From: CAZCZU01 sp964503475
Lineage (GTDB): Bacteria > Pseudomonadota > Zetaproteobacteria > Mariprofundales > Mariprofundaceae
Direction of reading: 5' to 3'
Assembly: GCA_964503475.1 (NCBI GenBank)
Contig: CAZCZU010000015.1
Location: 1 to 56,728, forward strand
DNA: 56,728 bases
How positions within the stretch are numbered: the first letter of the stretch is position 1; each line of letters begins with the position of its first letter. The translations under genes and the position numbers were made by a program. Positions 40,048 to 51,762 of this stretch are shown in pieces. Under the pieces are notes generated by a model that was not told the DNA's origin, made no database searches, and was given only the letters and a program-made list of their open reading frames with translations.

Positions 40048-41097
40048 TTAGATGGTGCCACCGAACAGTTTCTTGTTCTGTGCCTTCTCAAGTGCGGCCT
40101 GCTGGGTGATCTGGCGAGCCTTGACCAGGTTCTGCAGGTTCATGTCCAGCGTCTGCATGCCGTCGCGCTGCGAGGTCTGCATGACCGATACCATCTGGGG
40201 AATCTTGTTTTCGCGGATCAGGTTCTTGATCGCCGGCGTACCGAGCATGATCTCGTGTGCCGCAACGCGACCATTGCCATCGGCGGTCTTCAGCAGCGTC
40301 TGGGAGATCACGGCACGCAATGATTCGGAGAGCATGGCACGCACCATATCCTTCTCGGCGGCCGGGAAGACATCGATGATACGGTCGATGGTCTTCGGGG
40401 CGGAAGAGGTATGCAGGGTGCCGAACACCATATGGCCGGTCTCGGCCGCGGTCAGGGCCAGGCTGATGGTTTCAAGATCGCGCATCTCACCCACCAGAAT
40501 CACATCCGGATCCTCACGCAGGGCACTCTTCAGGGCGTTGGCAAAGGAGTGGGTATGGGGGCCAAGCTCACGTTGGGAAACCAGCGAGCTTTTCGATTTG
40601 TGCACGAACTCGATCGGGTCCTCGATGGTCAGGATGTGGCCCTTTTCGTGATCGTTGATGTAGTCGACCATGGCGGCCAGGGTCGTCGATTTACCCGAAC
40701 CGGTCGGGCCGGTGACCAGGCAGATGCCGCGCGGCGTGAGGGCGATCTCCTTGAAGACATCCGGGCATTTGAGCTGCTCCAGTGTGAAAACCTCGGTCGG
40801 AATCACACGGAACACGGCACTGATGCCGCGGTTCTGTTTGAAGACGTTGACACGGAAGCGGGCGATATCGCCAAGGGCGAAGGAGAAGTCGAGCTCCAGA
40901 TGCTCCTCGAACATCTTGCGCTGCGTATCGTTCATGATGTCGTAGATCATCGCCTGTACGGTGCGTTCATCCAGCGGCGGCATCTTGATGCGGGTCATGT
41001 CGCCGTGAATACGGATCATCGGCGGTTCGCCGGCCGAGACGTGAAGGTCCGAGGCGTTGTTCTTGACGGTAAAGGCAAGCAGTTCTGAAACGTCCAT
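40048..41097 (-). CDS. pilT: Twitching motility ATPase PilT
   Basis: PilT depolymerises type IV pili. 349 residues. Walker A is GPTGSGKSTTLAAMVDYIN, the Walker B region is VILVGEMRDLETISLALTAAETGHMVFGTLHTSSAPKTIDRIIDVFP, and the PilT motif AIKNLIRENK lies near residue 280. I start at the ATG at 41097, which has AGGAG nearby on the minus strand and the usual MDVSELLAFTVKNNASDLH opening; the frame is open for 19 more codons upstream. Confidence 0.95.
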   Translation of the reverse strand: MDVSELLAFTVKNNASDLHVSAGEPPMIRIHGDMTRIKMPPLDERTVQAMIYDIMNDTQRKMFEEHLELDFSFALGDIARFRVNVFKQNRGISAVFRVIPTEVFTLEQLKCPDVFKEIALTPRGICLVTGPTGSGKSTTLAAMVDYINDHEKGHILTIEDPIEFVHKSKSSLVSQRELGPHTHSFANALKSALREDPDVILVGEMRDLETISLALTAAETGHMVFGTLHTSSAPKTIDRIIDVFPAAEKDMVRAMLSESLRAVISQTLLKTADGNGRVAAHEIMLGTPAIKNLIRENKIPQMVSVMQTSQRDGMQTLDMNLQNLVKARQITQQAALEKAQNKKLFGGTI

Positions 41098-41235
41098 GAT
41101 TTCTCCTCTCCCTCTCGCAGGGGCCGATATCCTCGGTGTCTGCGTGCAGCCCATGGACGGGCTGCAATCATCGATAATCGTTGGCGGTGCAGATTATCGC
41201 TTGTTCCCAACATTAGGCCGGATGAGCCTAGGTGG

Positions 41236-42216
41236 CTAGTTGGTGTGCTGCAAGCGCCGCTGCATGGCGGCATTGGTGTGAATCCGACCGTCACGATCGA
41301 CGATCAGGACGGCCAGATCGTGCGAGTTTGCCTCGGGCAGCAAAGTGACGCCGCGCACAAAGATGGCCGTGCTCCAGGCATCGGCCAGCGTGGCGTTGGC
41401 GGCCATCACGCTCACACTTTCGCTGGCATCGGCCGGCCAGCCGTTGGTTGGGTCGAGAATGTGATGGTAGCGCTTGCCGTGATCGATGAAGAAGCGTTCG
41501 TAATCGCCGGAGGTGACGATGCTGGCATCGCCGGAGAGTTCCAGTGTGCCGAGCACCTCCGCCTCTTTCCTCGGATGGCGGATGCCGATGCGCCAGGGAC
41601 GATCATTGTGGCTGCCGATGGCGCGCAAATCGCCGCCGGCATTGACGATGGCGTTGGCGATGCCGTGTTGGCGCAAAATCGCAATGCCGCGGTCGATGGC
41701 GTAACCCTTGGCGATGGCACCGAAGTCGAGCTGGCAACGGGCATCGAGGCGGATATAGCCCTGTTCTGTCTTCTTCAGGCATGCTTGCGGTGGCAGGGCG
41801 GCGGCGATGGCCGCCCTGGCCGGCGGATGCTGCGGTGGTGTTGCGTCGGAAAACCCCCACAGCCTGTCGATCTTGCCCAGCATCGGATCGAAGGCGCCGC
41901 CACTCTGCTGTTGTACCTGCCGGGCTATCTTCAGCAGCGATTCGACCTCGGCCGGCAGGGAGGCTGTTTGTCCGGCCGGGGTGGCGTTGAAGCGTTTGAC
42001 GGCGTTGTCGTGATCGCCGTAGATGGTGAACAATGCAGCGACGCGCTGCATTTCGGTGGCGGCCGCGGCAATGGCCGTTTTCGCCTGGTTTTCGTCGCTG
42101 CCTGCGACGGTGAAGGTGACCAGGGTACCCATCATGAAGCGGGTCTCCTGCACCTCCTGCGGTGCCGGAGTGCAGGCGGTGAGAAGAAGGGTTGTGATCA
42201 TCAGCAGGCGAAGCAT
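41236..42216 (-). CDS. apbE: FAD:protein FMN transferase, lipoprotein
   Basis: ApbE attaches FMN covalently to flavoproteins such as Nqr or Rnf subunits. 326 residues. It has a lipoprotein signal with Cys15 (LLTACTP), MMGTLVTFTVAG, FDPMLGKIDRLWGF, LDFGAIAKGYAIDRGI, NAGGDLRAIG and HILDPTNGWP. No nqr or rnf genes are nearby. It lies 138 bases from pilT on the same strand; whether the two are cotranscribed is unclear. Confidence 0.92.
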   Translation of the reverse strand: MLRLLMITTLLLTACTPAPQEVQETRFMMGTLVTFTVAGSDENQAKTAIAAAATEMQRVAALFTIYGDHDNAVKRFNATPAGQTASLPAEVESLLKIARQVQQQSGGAFDPMLGKIDRLWGFSDATPPQHPPARAAIAAALPPQACLKKTEQGYIRLDARCQLDFGAIAKGYAIDRGIAILRQHGIANAIVNAGGDLRAIGSHNDRPWRIGIRHPRKEAEVLGTLELSGDASIVTSGDYERFFIDHGKRYHHILDPTNGWPADASESVSVMAANATLADAWSTAIFVRGVTLLPEANSHDLAVLIVDRDGRIHTNAAMQRRLQHTN

Positions 42217-42258
42217 GCGGCGATTGTCGCGCCGCGATTATCCTTGGCAAGGGTGGGG

Positions 42259-42286
42259 TTGCACGCCTTCGGCAAAACCGGATAAT
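42259..42286 (+). promoter_or_regulatory. Candidate sigma-70 promoter for erpA
   Basis: TTGCAC (42259-42264), a 16-base spacer and GATAAT (42281-42286), 37 bases before the erpA start, in the divergent gap with apbE. Confidence 0.45.
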
Positions 42287-42323
42287 GCCGATACGGTTTA
42301 TTGATCGATTGCGAGGTATGTCT

Positions 42324-42686
42324 ATGTCTTTAACCCTGACCGAAGCGGCGGCCGACAAGGTTTCAGGTCTGCTGGCCCAGGAGCAGAACGAGAATCTGCA
42401 CCTGCGTGTCTTCGTCTCCGGTGGTGGCTGTTCCGGTTTCCAGTACGGCTTCACTTTCGATGATCAGGTGAAAGAGAACGACGCCGTGGTTGAGCAACTG
42501 GGTGTAAAATTGCTGGTCGACCCGATGAGTCTCGAACTGCTGGATGGCGCCGAGATCGATTACCAGACCTCGCTACAGGGCGAATCGTTTGTGATCCGTA
42601 ATCCCAATGCCGCCTCCACCTGCGGCTGTGGCAAGTCCTTCACCCCCACTGAAGCGGGCGGCGGCTGTGCCCATTCCGGTTACTAG
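42324..42686 (+). CDS. erpA: A-type iron-sulfur carrier ErpA
   Basis: Delivers Fe-S clusters to apoproteins. 120 residues. The three ligand cysteines are in GGGCSGFQYGFTFDDQV and STCGCGKSF. The sequence is closer to ErpA than to IscA (VDPMSLELLDGAEIDY). Two ATGs compete; 42324 has GAGG eight bases away, while 42318 is only two bases away. After the CGCG motif there is a 15-residue tail (TPTEAGGGCAHSGY-like) with one extra Cys, longer than usual. Confidence 0.93.
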   Translation: MSLTLTEAAADKVSGLLAQEQNENLHLRVFVSGGGCSGFQYGFTFDDQVKENDAVVEQLGVKLLVDPMSLELLDGAEIDYQTSLQGESFVIRNPNAASTCGCGKSFTPTEAGGGCAHSGY

Positions 42687-42705
42687 GGAGATGCTTCCCG
42701 CTTTC

Positions 42706-42732
42706 AACGGAGCCCGTCGGGCTCCGTTTTTG
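42706..42732 (+). terminator. Rho-independent terminator after erpA
   Basis: AACGGAGCCC and GGGCTCCGTT flank a three-base loop, followed by TTTTTGC. Confidence 0.9.
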
Positions 42733-42749
42733 CTTGTCGGGGGGCAGGG

Positions 42750-43682
42750 ATGAGCGCACTTGTCGTCGAGAATCTGCGCAAGGTCTACGCCAGCGGGCGC
42801 ACGGCCCTGGATGGCGTATCGCTGGAGGTGCCCGAGGGGAGCTTCTATGCCCTGCTGGGGCCGAACGGGGCCGGCAAGAGCACGCTGATCAATATCCTGG
42901 CCGATATCGTGCGCCCGACCGATGGTCATGCCACCTTCTTTGGCCACGACATGTTTGCTGATCGTGCCTGGTGCAAGCGCCGGCTGGGAGTCGTGCCGCA
43001 GGAGCTGGCGTTCGATCCCTTTTTCAAGACGCGCGAACTGCTGCGCATCACCTCCGGGCTGTTTGGTATGAAGCCGGATGAGCGCTGGATCGATGAGTTG
43101 CTGGAGCGCCTCGACCTGGCCGAGCATGCCGACAAGATGACCCGCCAGCTCTCCGGCGGCATGCGCCGCCGTCTGCTGGTGGCACAGGCTCTGGTGCACA
43201 AGCCGCGCCTGGTGATTCTCGATGAGCCGACGGCGGGCGTGGATGTGGAGCTGCGTCGTCGCCTGTGGGAGTTCATGCAGGAGCTGAATGCACGCGGCAC
43301 CACGATTCTGCTCACCACCCATTACCTGGAAGAGGCGGAGGAGCTGTGCGAGTACGTGGCTATCATCAACCGGGGCAAGGTGCTGACAGCGCAGCCGATG
43401 AAGTCCCTGCTCGGCGAGGTGGCGGCCAACTATTTGTGGGTGCGCTACGATCGTCCGGTCAGCCTGACGGCTGCGGATGAACAGGCCCTGGCCGCGTTTC
43501 ATCCGCGTATTCAGGAGGAGGGGCTTTGCCTCACCCTGACGCGCGAGGGCGAACGGCTCGGTTTCCACGAGGCCTATGAGGCGGCTCTGGCCCGCTTCGG
43601 CGCTCCGCAGGATGTGGCGATGCGAAACGAGGATCTCGAGGATGTCTTCCTGCGCCTGACGCAGGAGGGGAGGCTAGCGTGA
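42750..43682 (+). CDS. ABC exporter ATP-binding protein (YadG/ABC-2 type)
   Basis: 310 residues: Walker A GPNGAGKST near residue 37, signature LSGGMRRRLLVAQAL, Walker B LVILDEPTAGVD and an H-loop THYLEEAEEL, then a C-terminal extension of about 80 residues. It pairs with the permease that follows (four-base overlap), as in YadG-YadH. The substrate is not known. Confidence 0.92.
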   Translation: MSALVVENLRKVYASGRTALDGVSLEVPEGSFYALLGPNGAGKSTLINILADIVRPTDGHATFFGHDMFADRAWCKRRLGVVPQELAFDPFFKTRELLRITSGLFGMKPDERWIDELLERLDLAEHADKMTRQLSGGMRRRLLVAQALVHKPRLVILDEPTAGVDVELRRRLWEFMQELNARGTTILLTTHYLEEAEELCEYVAIINRGKVLTAQPMKSLLGEVAANYLWVRYDRPVSLTAADEQALAAFHPRIQEEGLCLTLTREGERLGFHEAYEAALARFGAPQDVAMRNEDLEDVFLRLTQEGRLA

Positions 43683-44449
43683 AGCCGGTCAACCCTTACG
43701 GCTGCCGCACCCTGTTCGTGCGCGAGATTCGCCGTTTCATGCGCGTCAATATGCAGACGGTGGTCGCTCCCGCACTCACCGCGCTGCTCTATCTGGTTGT
43801 CTTCCGCTATGCCATGGGCGATCGGCATGTGCCGGGACTGGATGTCGACTATTTCACCTTCCTGATTCCGGGCCTGGTGATGATGTCGATGCTGCAGAAC
43901 GCCTTTGCCAACACCTCCAGTTCGGTGATCACCAGCAAGGTGATGAACGTGCACATCTACCTGCTGATGGCGCCGCTCTCGGCCATCGAGGTGGTCGGTG
44001 CCTTTCTGGCGGCGGCGGTGATCCGTGCCGTGGTGGTGGCGATCGTGTTCCTCGCCGTGCTGATGCCCTTTGCCGATATCCCGGTGACGCATGTGTGGAT
44101 GATTCTGCTTTATGGCATCTGCGGCAGTGCCATCATGGGCGGGCTGGGGCTGGTTGGCGGCATGTGGTCGCGCAAGTTCGATGATATGGCGCTGGTGAAT
44201 AACTTCGTCATCCTGCCGCTCACCTTTCTTTCCGGGGTCTTCTACTCGGTGGAGCAGCTGCCGCCGTTCTGGCAGCAGGTAAACCATTTCAATCCCTTCT
44301 TCTACATCATCGACGGTTTCCGGCACGGTTTCATCGGCGTCGGCGATACCGATCCGGCCACGGCGGCCGGTATCGTGCTGGCGGCCGTGGTGCTCTGCTT
44401 CGTCGGCTGTTGTCTGCTCTGGCGCAGCGGCTGGCGCCTGAAGGACTAG
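43679..44449 (+). CDS. ABC-2 type permease (YadH-like)
   Basis: 256 residues, six hydrophobic helices, with the ABC-2 pattern: the N-terminal RTLFVREIRRFMRVNMQTV, ALLYLVVFRYAMGDR and the late NFVILPLTFLSGVFYSVEQLPPFWQ motif. The GTG start overlaps the ATPase stop. Together with the ATPase it should form an exporter of unknown substrate. Confidence 0.9.
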   Translation: MKPVNPYGCRTLFVREIRRFMRVNMQTVVAPALTALLYLVVFRYAMGDRHVPGLDVDYFTFLIPGLVMMSMLQNAFANTSSSVITSKVMNVHIYLLMAPLSAIEVVGAFLAAAVIRAVVVAIVFLAVLMPFADIPVTHVWMILLYGICGSAIMGGLGLVGGMWSRKFDDMALVNNFVILPLTFLSGVFYSVEQLPPFWQQVNHFNPFFYIIDGFRHGFIGVGDTDPATAAGIVLAAVVLCFVGCCLLWRSGWRLKD

Positions 44450-44497
44450 CGCTCTTCACGGATGCGCTTCCGGCGCAAGCCGGCTAGGCTTGCGGCC

Positions 44498-45142
44498 ATG
44501 AAAAAGAGCAGGATGGCCCGACGCACTTCGGCCTGGTATCAGCGCCATGCCAACGATGCGCATGTCAAAAAGGCACAGCAGGAGGGCAAACGTTCGCGTG
44601 CCGCCTTCAAGCTGACCGAGATTCTCGATCGCTACGAGATGATTCTTAAGAGCAATGCGGTCGTGGTCGACCTGGGTTGCGCGCCCGGTTCGTGGAGTGT
44701 GGAGCTGGCTGCCCGCGTCGGATCCGAAGGGCTGGTGGTCGGCATCGATCTGCTGCCGCTGGCGCCGATTCCCGGTGCCACGATCCTGCAGGGCGACTTC
44801 GATTCGGCCGAAGGCCGGGCCGAGCTCGATCAGGTGATGCAGGGGCGACGTGCCGACCTGGTGGTCTCCGATATGGCACCGGAGATGAGCGGCAACAAGG
44901 TGGTCGATCAGGCGCGTATGATGCATCTGAACGACATGACACTGGATTTTGCCGTCAATCACTTGAAGAGCGGCGGCAATCTGCTATTGAAAACATTCAT
45001 GGGTGAGGGTTTCGATCAGTTCCGGCGCGAACTGGGCGGCTGGTTTGCCAGCGTCAAGCCGGTGAAGCCGGCGGCAAGCCGCAAGAGTTCGGCCGAGCTC
45101 TTTTTGCTGGCCCAGCAGTTTCGCGGTTCATCGAACGGCTGA
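44498..45142 (+). CDS. rlmE: 23S rRNA (U2552) 2'-O-methyltransferase RlmE
   Basis: RlmE (RrmJ/FtsJ) methylates U2552 of 23S rRNA. From the ATG at 44498 it has 214 residues, and the catalytic set Lys38, Asp125, Lys165 and Glu200 lines up with the E. coli enzyme (38/124/164/199). The SAM site is VVDLGCAPGSWS. The ATG at 44513 is an alternative, and the frame is open back to 44462. Confidence 0.93.
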   Translation: MKKSRMARRTSAWYQRHANDAHVKKAQQEGKRSRAAFKLTEILDRYEMILKSNAVVVDLGCAPGSWSVELAARVGSEGLVVGIDLLPLAPIPGATILQGDFDSAEGRAELDQVMQGRRADLVVSDMAPEMSGNKVVDQARMMHLNDMTLDFAVNHLKSGGNLLLKTFMGEGFDQFRRELGGWFASVKPVKPAASRKSSAELFLLAQQFRGSSNG

Positions 45143-45158
45143 TGCCCGTCTGCGTCTG

Positions 45159-45734
45159 ATGAGGCTGTTTGTCGCCATCGATCCGCCCCAAGAGGTGTGC
45201 GAGGAGCTGCACGCCTGGTGGGAGGCGGCCTGTGTGGAGCTGGATGCCGGAGAATGGCGCGATGTGCCGCCGCGCAACTGGCACCTGACCCTGGCCTTCT
45301 ATGGCGATGTGGTCGGTGATGAGGCCAACGACCTGGCCGAGGCACTGGCCGAGTGTGCCGATCGTACGGCGCCCCTGGCCCTGACGGGCCGGGAGATGGG
45401 GGTGTTTCCGCGCATGAGTCGGCCGCGCGTCTTCTGGGCCGGCGTGGACGATGGCGACGGCTCCGGGCGTCTGAAGAAACTGGCCCGTTGTTGCCGGCAG
45501 GCCGGCCATGCTACGGTTCGCAAGCATGGCGGACAGGACTCGCCCTTCCGGGGGCATGTGACGCTGGCGCGGGCACGCAGTTTTGCCGGTGCGGTGGTAC
45601 CGGAATTGCTGGCAGCCATGCCGCCATTACCGGATTTTGCGTGGCAGGCGACGCACTTCAGCCTGTACCAGTCGCGATTGCTGCCCGAGGGGCCGAAATA
45701 TCGGGTACTGGAAGAATTTGAACTGGCCGGCTAG
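45159..45734 (+). CDS. thpR: RNA 2',3'-cyclic phosphodiesterase (2'-5' RNA ligase family)
   Basis: 191 residues with both HxTx motifs of the 2H superfamily, HLTL (NWHLTLAFYGD) near residue 46 and HVTL (FRGHVTLARAR) near 130. ThpR hydrolyses RNA 2',3'-cyclic phosphate ends in vitro. It lies 16 bases after rlmE, close enough for cotranscription. Confidence 0.93.
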   Translation: MRLFVAIDPPQEVCEELHAWWEAACVELDAGEWRDVPPRNWHLTLAFYGDVVGDEANDLAEALAECADRTAPLALTGREMGVFPRMSRPRVFWAGVDDGDGSGRLKKLARCCRQAGHATVRKHGGQDSPFRGHVTLARARSFAGAVVPELLAAMPPLPDFAWQATHFSLYQSRLLPEGPKYRVLEEFELAG

Positions 45735-45760
45735 CGGCCTTTTGGATAGAGGGGATCGAT

Positions 45761-46777
<1,017 letters not shown>

Positions 46778-46781
46778 ACCC

Positions 46782-47255
46782 TTGCAGCAGGAGGAGCGGC
46801 AGGCGGCCTATGCCTATGCGGTTCGCCTGCTGGCCGGGCGCGAGTACTGTACGGCCCAGATTCGGCAGAAGCTGAAAGGACGGGGCTATGAGTGCGCGAT
46901 CATCGATGCGGTGATCGCCATCCTGCTGGAGGACGATTACCTCAGCGAGTCCCGTTTTGCCGAACAGTTCGTTGCGGCCCGCTTGCGAAGGGGAGAGTCA
47001 CCCTGGCTGGCGGCACAGAAGGCTCGCGAGAAGGGTGTGGATGAATCAGCGCTGCAGCAGGCGCTGGCGGCTGTGGAAGGGGAGTATGATGCCCTGGCCG
47101 CCTGCCGGGAGCTGCTGGCAGCGCGCGACCCGCGGGGCGTACGCCATGCGGATGAAAAACAGTGGCAGCGTCAGGCCAGATTCTTGCGGAACAAGGGCTA
47201 TGACACTGCTACCATTCTGCGCGTGATGAAAGAGCGCAGTGAGTCGGAGGAATAA
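46782..47255 (+). CDS. recX: Regulatory protein RecX
   Basis: 157 residues of the RecX helical-repeat family (AYAVRLLAGREYCTAQIRQKL, LLEDDYLSESRFAEQFVAARLRRGESPW, FLRNKGYDTATILRVMKE). RecX restrains RecA filaments. The TTG start lies four bases after the recA stop without a clear ribosome site, suggesting translation coupled to recA. It is followed at once by alaS. Confidence 0.92.
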   Translation: MQQEERQAAYAYAVRLLAGREYCTAQIRQKLKGRGYECAIIDAVIAILLEDDYLSESRFAEQFVAARLRRGESPWLAAQKAREKGVDESALQQALAAVEGEYDALAACRELLAARDPRGVRHADEKQWQRQARFLRNKGYDTATILRVMKERSESEE

Positions 47256-49877
<2,622 letters not shown>

Positions 49878-49887
49878 CAGGCTGCCG

Positions 49888-51330
49888 GTGACCGATAACG
49901 AAATCATTGCCGCCGTTGCAGCGGCAGCGGCGGGCCTGCTGTTTGGCGGGCTGGTGGGCTGGCTGAGCGGCCGTAGTGGTCCGAAAAAGCAACTCGATGC
50001 CGTATCGACCGAATTGGCCGAAGCCCGTGCCGAGGCGGAAAGCCTTTCCACCCAGCTGACCGACGAGAAGATCAGCACGGCCACACTGAGTGAACGTCAT
50101 GGCCAGGCTCAGCAACGCCTGGAAGAGCTGGCATCCCGGCTCGCTTCCAAAGAGGCATCCATCGATGCACTGAACCGGACGGTCAGTGAGCAGCGGAGCA
50201 CGATTTCCGAATTACAGGTGACCCTGGAGAAGGATCAGCAGACAGCAGCCGAGAAGCTGGCCCTGCTCGAAGAGGCAAAGGCGAAACTCGGCAACGAGTT
50301 CAAACTGCTGGCCAACCAGATATTCGAGGAGAAGGGCAAAAGCTTCTCCGATCACAGTCGCATGACTCTGGATCAGATTCTCAAGCCGGTTCAATCTGAA
50401 CTGAAGTCTTTTCGCGATCGTATCGAAACCGTTCACCGCGAGGATGTGGAATCGCGAGGCTCGATCAAGGAGCAACTGCAGAACCTGCAGAACCTCAACA
50501 AACAGATGAATGAGGAGGCCAGAAACCTCACGCGCGCCCTGAAGGGTGACAAGAAGATGCAGGGCGACTGGGGCGAATTGATTCTGGAGACGGTTCTCGA
50601 GCAATCTGGCTTGCGCAAGGGCAAGGAGTATTCAACTCAGGGGGGCTTCCGGGATGAGGGCGGCAATCTTCGCAAGCCCGATGTGATCATCAATCTACCT
50701 GACGGCAAGCATATGATCATCGACTCGAAGGTTTCTCTGGTCGCCTATAACGAGTTTATGCGGGCAGAGGATGACGTGCAGCGTGAGCAGGCACTGGCGG
50801 CACATGTTCAATCTGTTCGTTCGCATATCGATGATCTGAGTTCCAAAGATTACTCTTCGCTGATTGGCCTGAAATCTCCTGATTTCGTATTCATGTTTAT
50901 GCCGATCGAGGCGGCATTCATGGCCGCATTCCAAAACGATGAGAAACTTTTCAGCAAGGCATTCGACCGTCATATCGTGGTGGTAACGCCCTCTACATTG
51001 CTGGCGACGCTACGAACGGTCGAAAATATCTGGCGCTATGAACGTCAAAATGAAAATGCCCGGCGCATCGCGGATAAGGCGGGTGCCGTGTACGATAAGT
51101 TGCGAGGATTCCTTGAGGACTTCGAAAAGATCGGCAATCAGCTTAAAACAGTGCAACGAAGTTATGATGGTGCCTTGAATAAGCTGACCCACGGCCAGGG
51201 CAATCTTGTTCGCCAGGCAGAAGGCTTCGTTGAACTTGGTGTAAAGGTTAAGAAGCAGTTGCCCAAGAGTCTTGTGGATGAGGCAAGCCTGGAAGATCAC
51301 GGGACATCACAAACCGAAGATAAATCATAA
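49888..51330 (+). CDS. rmuC: RmuC family DNA recombination protein
   Basis: 480 residues: one N-terminal membrane helix (about 7-27, AAVAAAAAGLLFGGLVGWL), a long coiled coil (about 35-190) and a nuclease-like C-terminal domain with the RmuC core GDWGELILETVLEQSGLRKG, KPDVIINLPDGKHMIIDSKVSL and TPSTLLATLRTVENIWRYE. RmuC limits inversions at short inverted repeats. The GTG at 49888 sits 10 bases after alaS; the frame is open upstream inside alaS but without family similarity. Confidence 0.93.
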   Translation: MTDNEIIAAVAAAAAGLLFGGLVGWLSGRSGPKKQLDAVSTELAEARAEAESLSTQLTDEKISTATLSERHGQAQQRLEELASRLASKEASIDALNRTVSEQRSTISELQVTLEKDQQTAAEKLALLEEAKAKLGNEFKLLANQIFEEKGKSFSDHSRMTLDQILKPVQSELKSFRDRIETVHREDVESRGSIKEQLQNLQNLNKQMNEEARNLTRALKGDKKMQGDWGELILETVLEQSGLRKGKEYSTQGGFRDEGGNLRKPDVIINLPDGKHMIIDSKVSLVAYNEFMRAEDDVQREQALAAHVQSVRSHIDDLSSKDYSSLIGLKSPDFVFMFMPIEAAFMAAFQNDEKLFSKAFDRHIVVVTPSTLLATLRTVENIWRYERQNENARRIADKAGAVYDKLRGFLEDFEKIGNQLKTVQRSYDGALNKLTHGQGNLVRQAEGFVELGVKVKKQLPKSLVDEASLEDHGTSQTEDKS

Positions 51331-51340
51331 AGATGGCTCT

Positions 51341-51352
51341 TCTGCCATAATC
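51341..51352 (+). promoter_or_regulatory. Candidate extended -10 promoter, shared leader copy 1
   Basis: TCTGCCATAATC reads as an extended -10 (TGnCATAAT). The same 12 bases recur at 52862-52873. In both places the leader runs 30-33 bases further to TTTGGGGGG and a GTG start of a PilZ gene. No good -35 is seen, as expected for extended -10 promoters. Confidence 0.45.
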
Positions 51353-51381
51353 AGGATGGCAACCAACTTTGGGGGGCACTT

Positions 51382-51762
51382 GTGGCAGAACAGGACAAGC
51401 AGCGGCGGGAATTTGAGCGTTATGGATTCCGGACCCATGTCGAGATCTCCGATGCGGCTTCCGGTACGCTGATCGAATCGGCCCGCCTGAAGGATGTATC
51501 CGGGGGCGGAGTCAGTTTCCTGAGCACAAAACCGGAGGCCTATGAGCGGGGGCAGGAAGTCGCCGTGGTGATTCGCATGCCCGGCACGGACACGATGATG
51601 GCGTATATGCGCGGGCATGGGTCGGTTGCCTGGGTCAGTGGTGACCTGGATGGCGATGGGCCCTGGCGGGTCGGGGTGGTGTTGTTCGATCCGTTGCGCT
51701 TCGAACAGGAAATGCGCGATGATGAGACGAGTGGGAGCGATGCTTCGAAGGAACGCCGGTGA
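51382..51762 (+). CDS. Small PilZ-domain protein
   Basis: 126 residues. The c-di-GMP motifs are intact: REFER near residue 9 (RxxxR) and D-V-S-G-G-G near residue 38 (DxSxxG), followed by FLSTKPEAYERGQEVAVVIRMP and a late GHGSVAWVSGD strand. It is a stand-alone PilZ domain with a short charged tail. It overlaps the cyclase gene by four bases, so the two proteins are made together. A role as the c-di-GMP sensor for the cyclase is inferred from this coupling. Confidence 0.87.
   Translation: MAEQDKQRREFERYGFRTHVEISDAASGTLIESARLKDVSGGGVSFLSTKPEAYERGQEVAVVIRMPGTDTMMAYMRGHGSVAWVSGDLDGDGPWRVGVVLFDPLRFEQEMRDDETSGSDASKERR

Noticed and set aside
45735..45760. LexA/SOS box ahead of recA
   Set aside because: No CTGT-N8-ACAG pattern in the 26-base gap or nearby.
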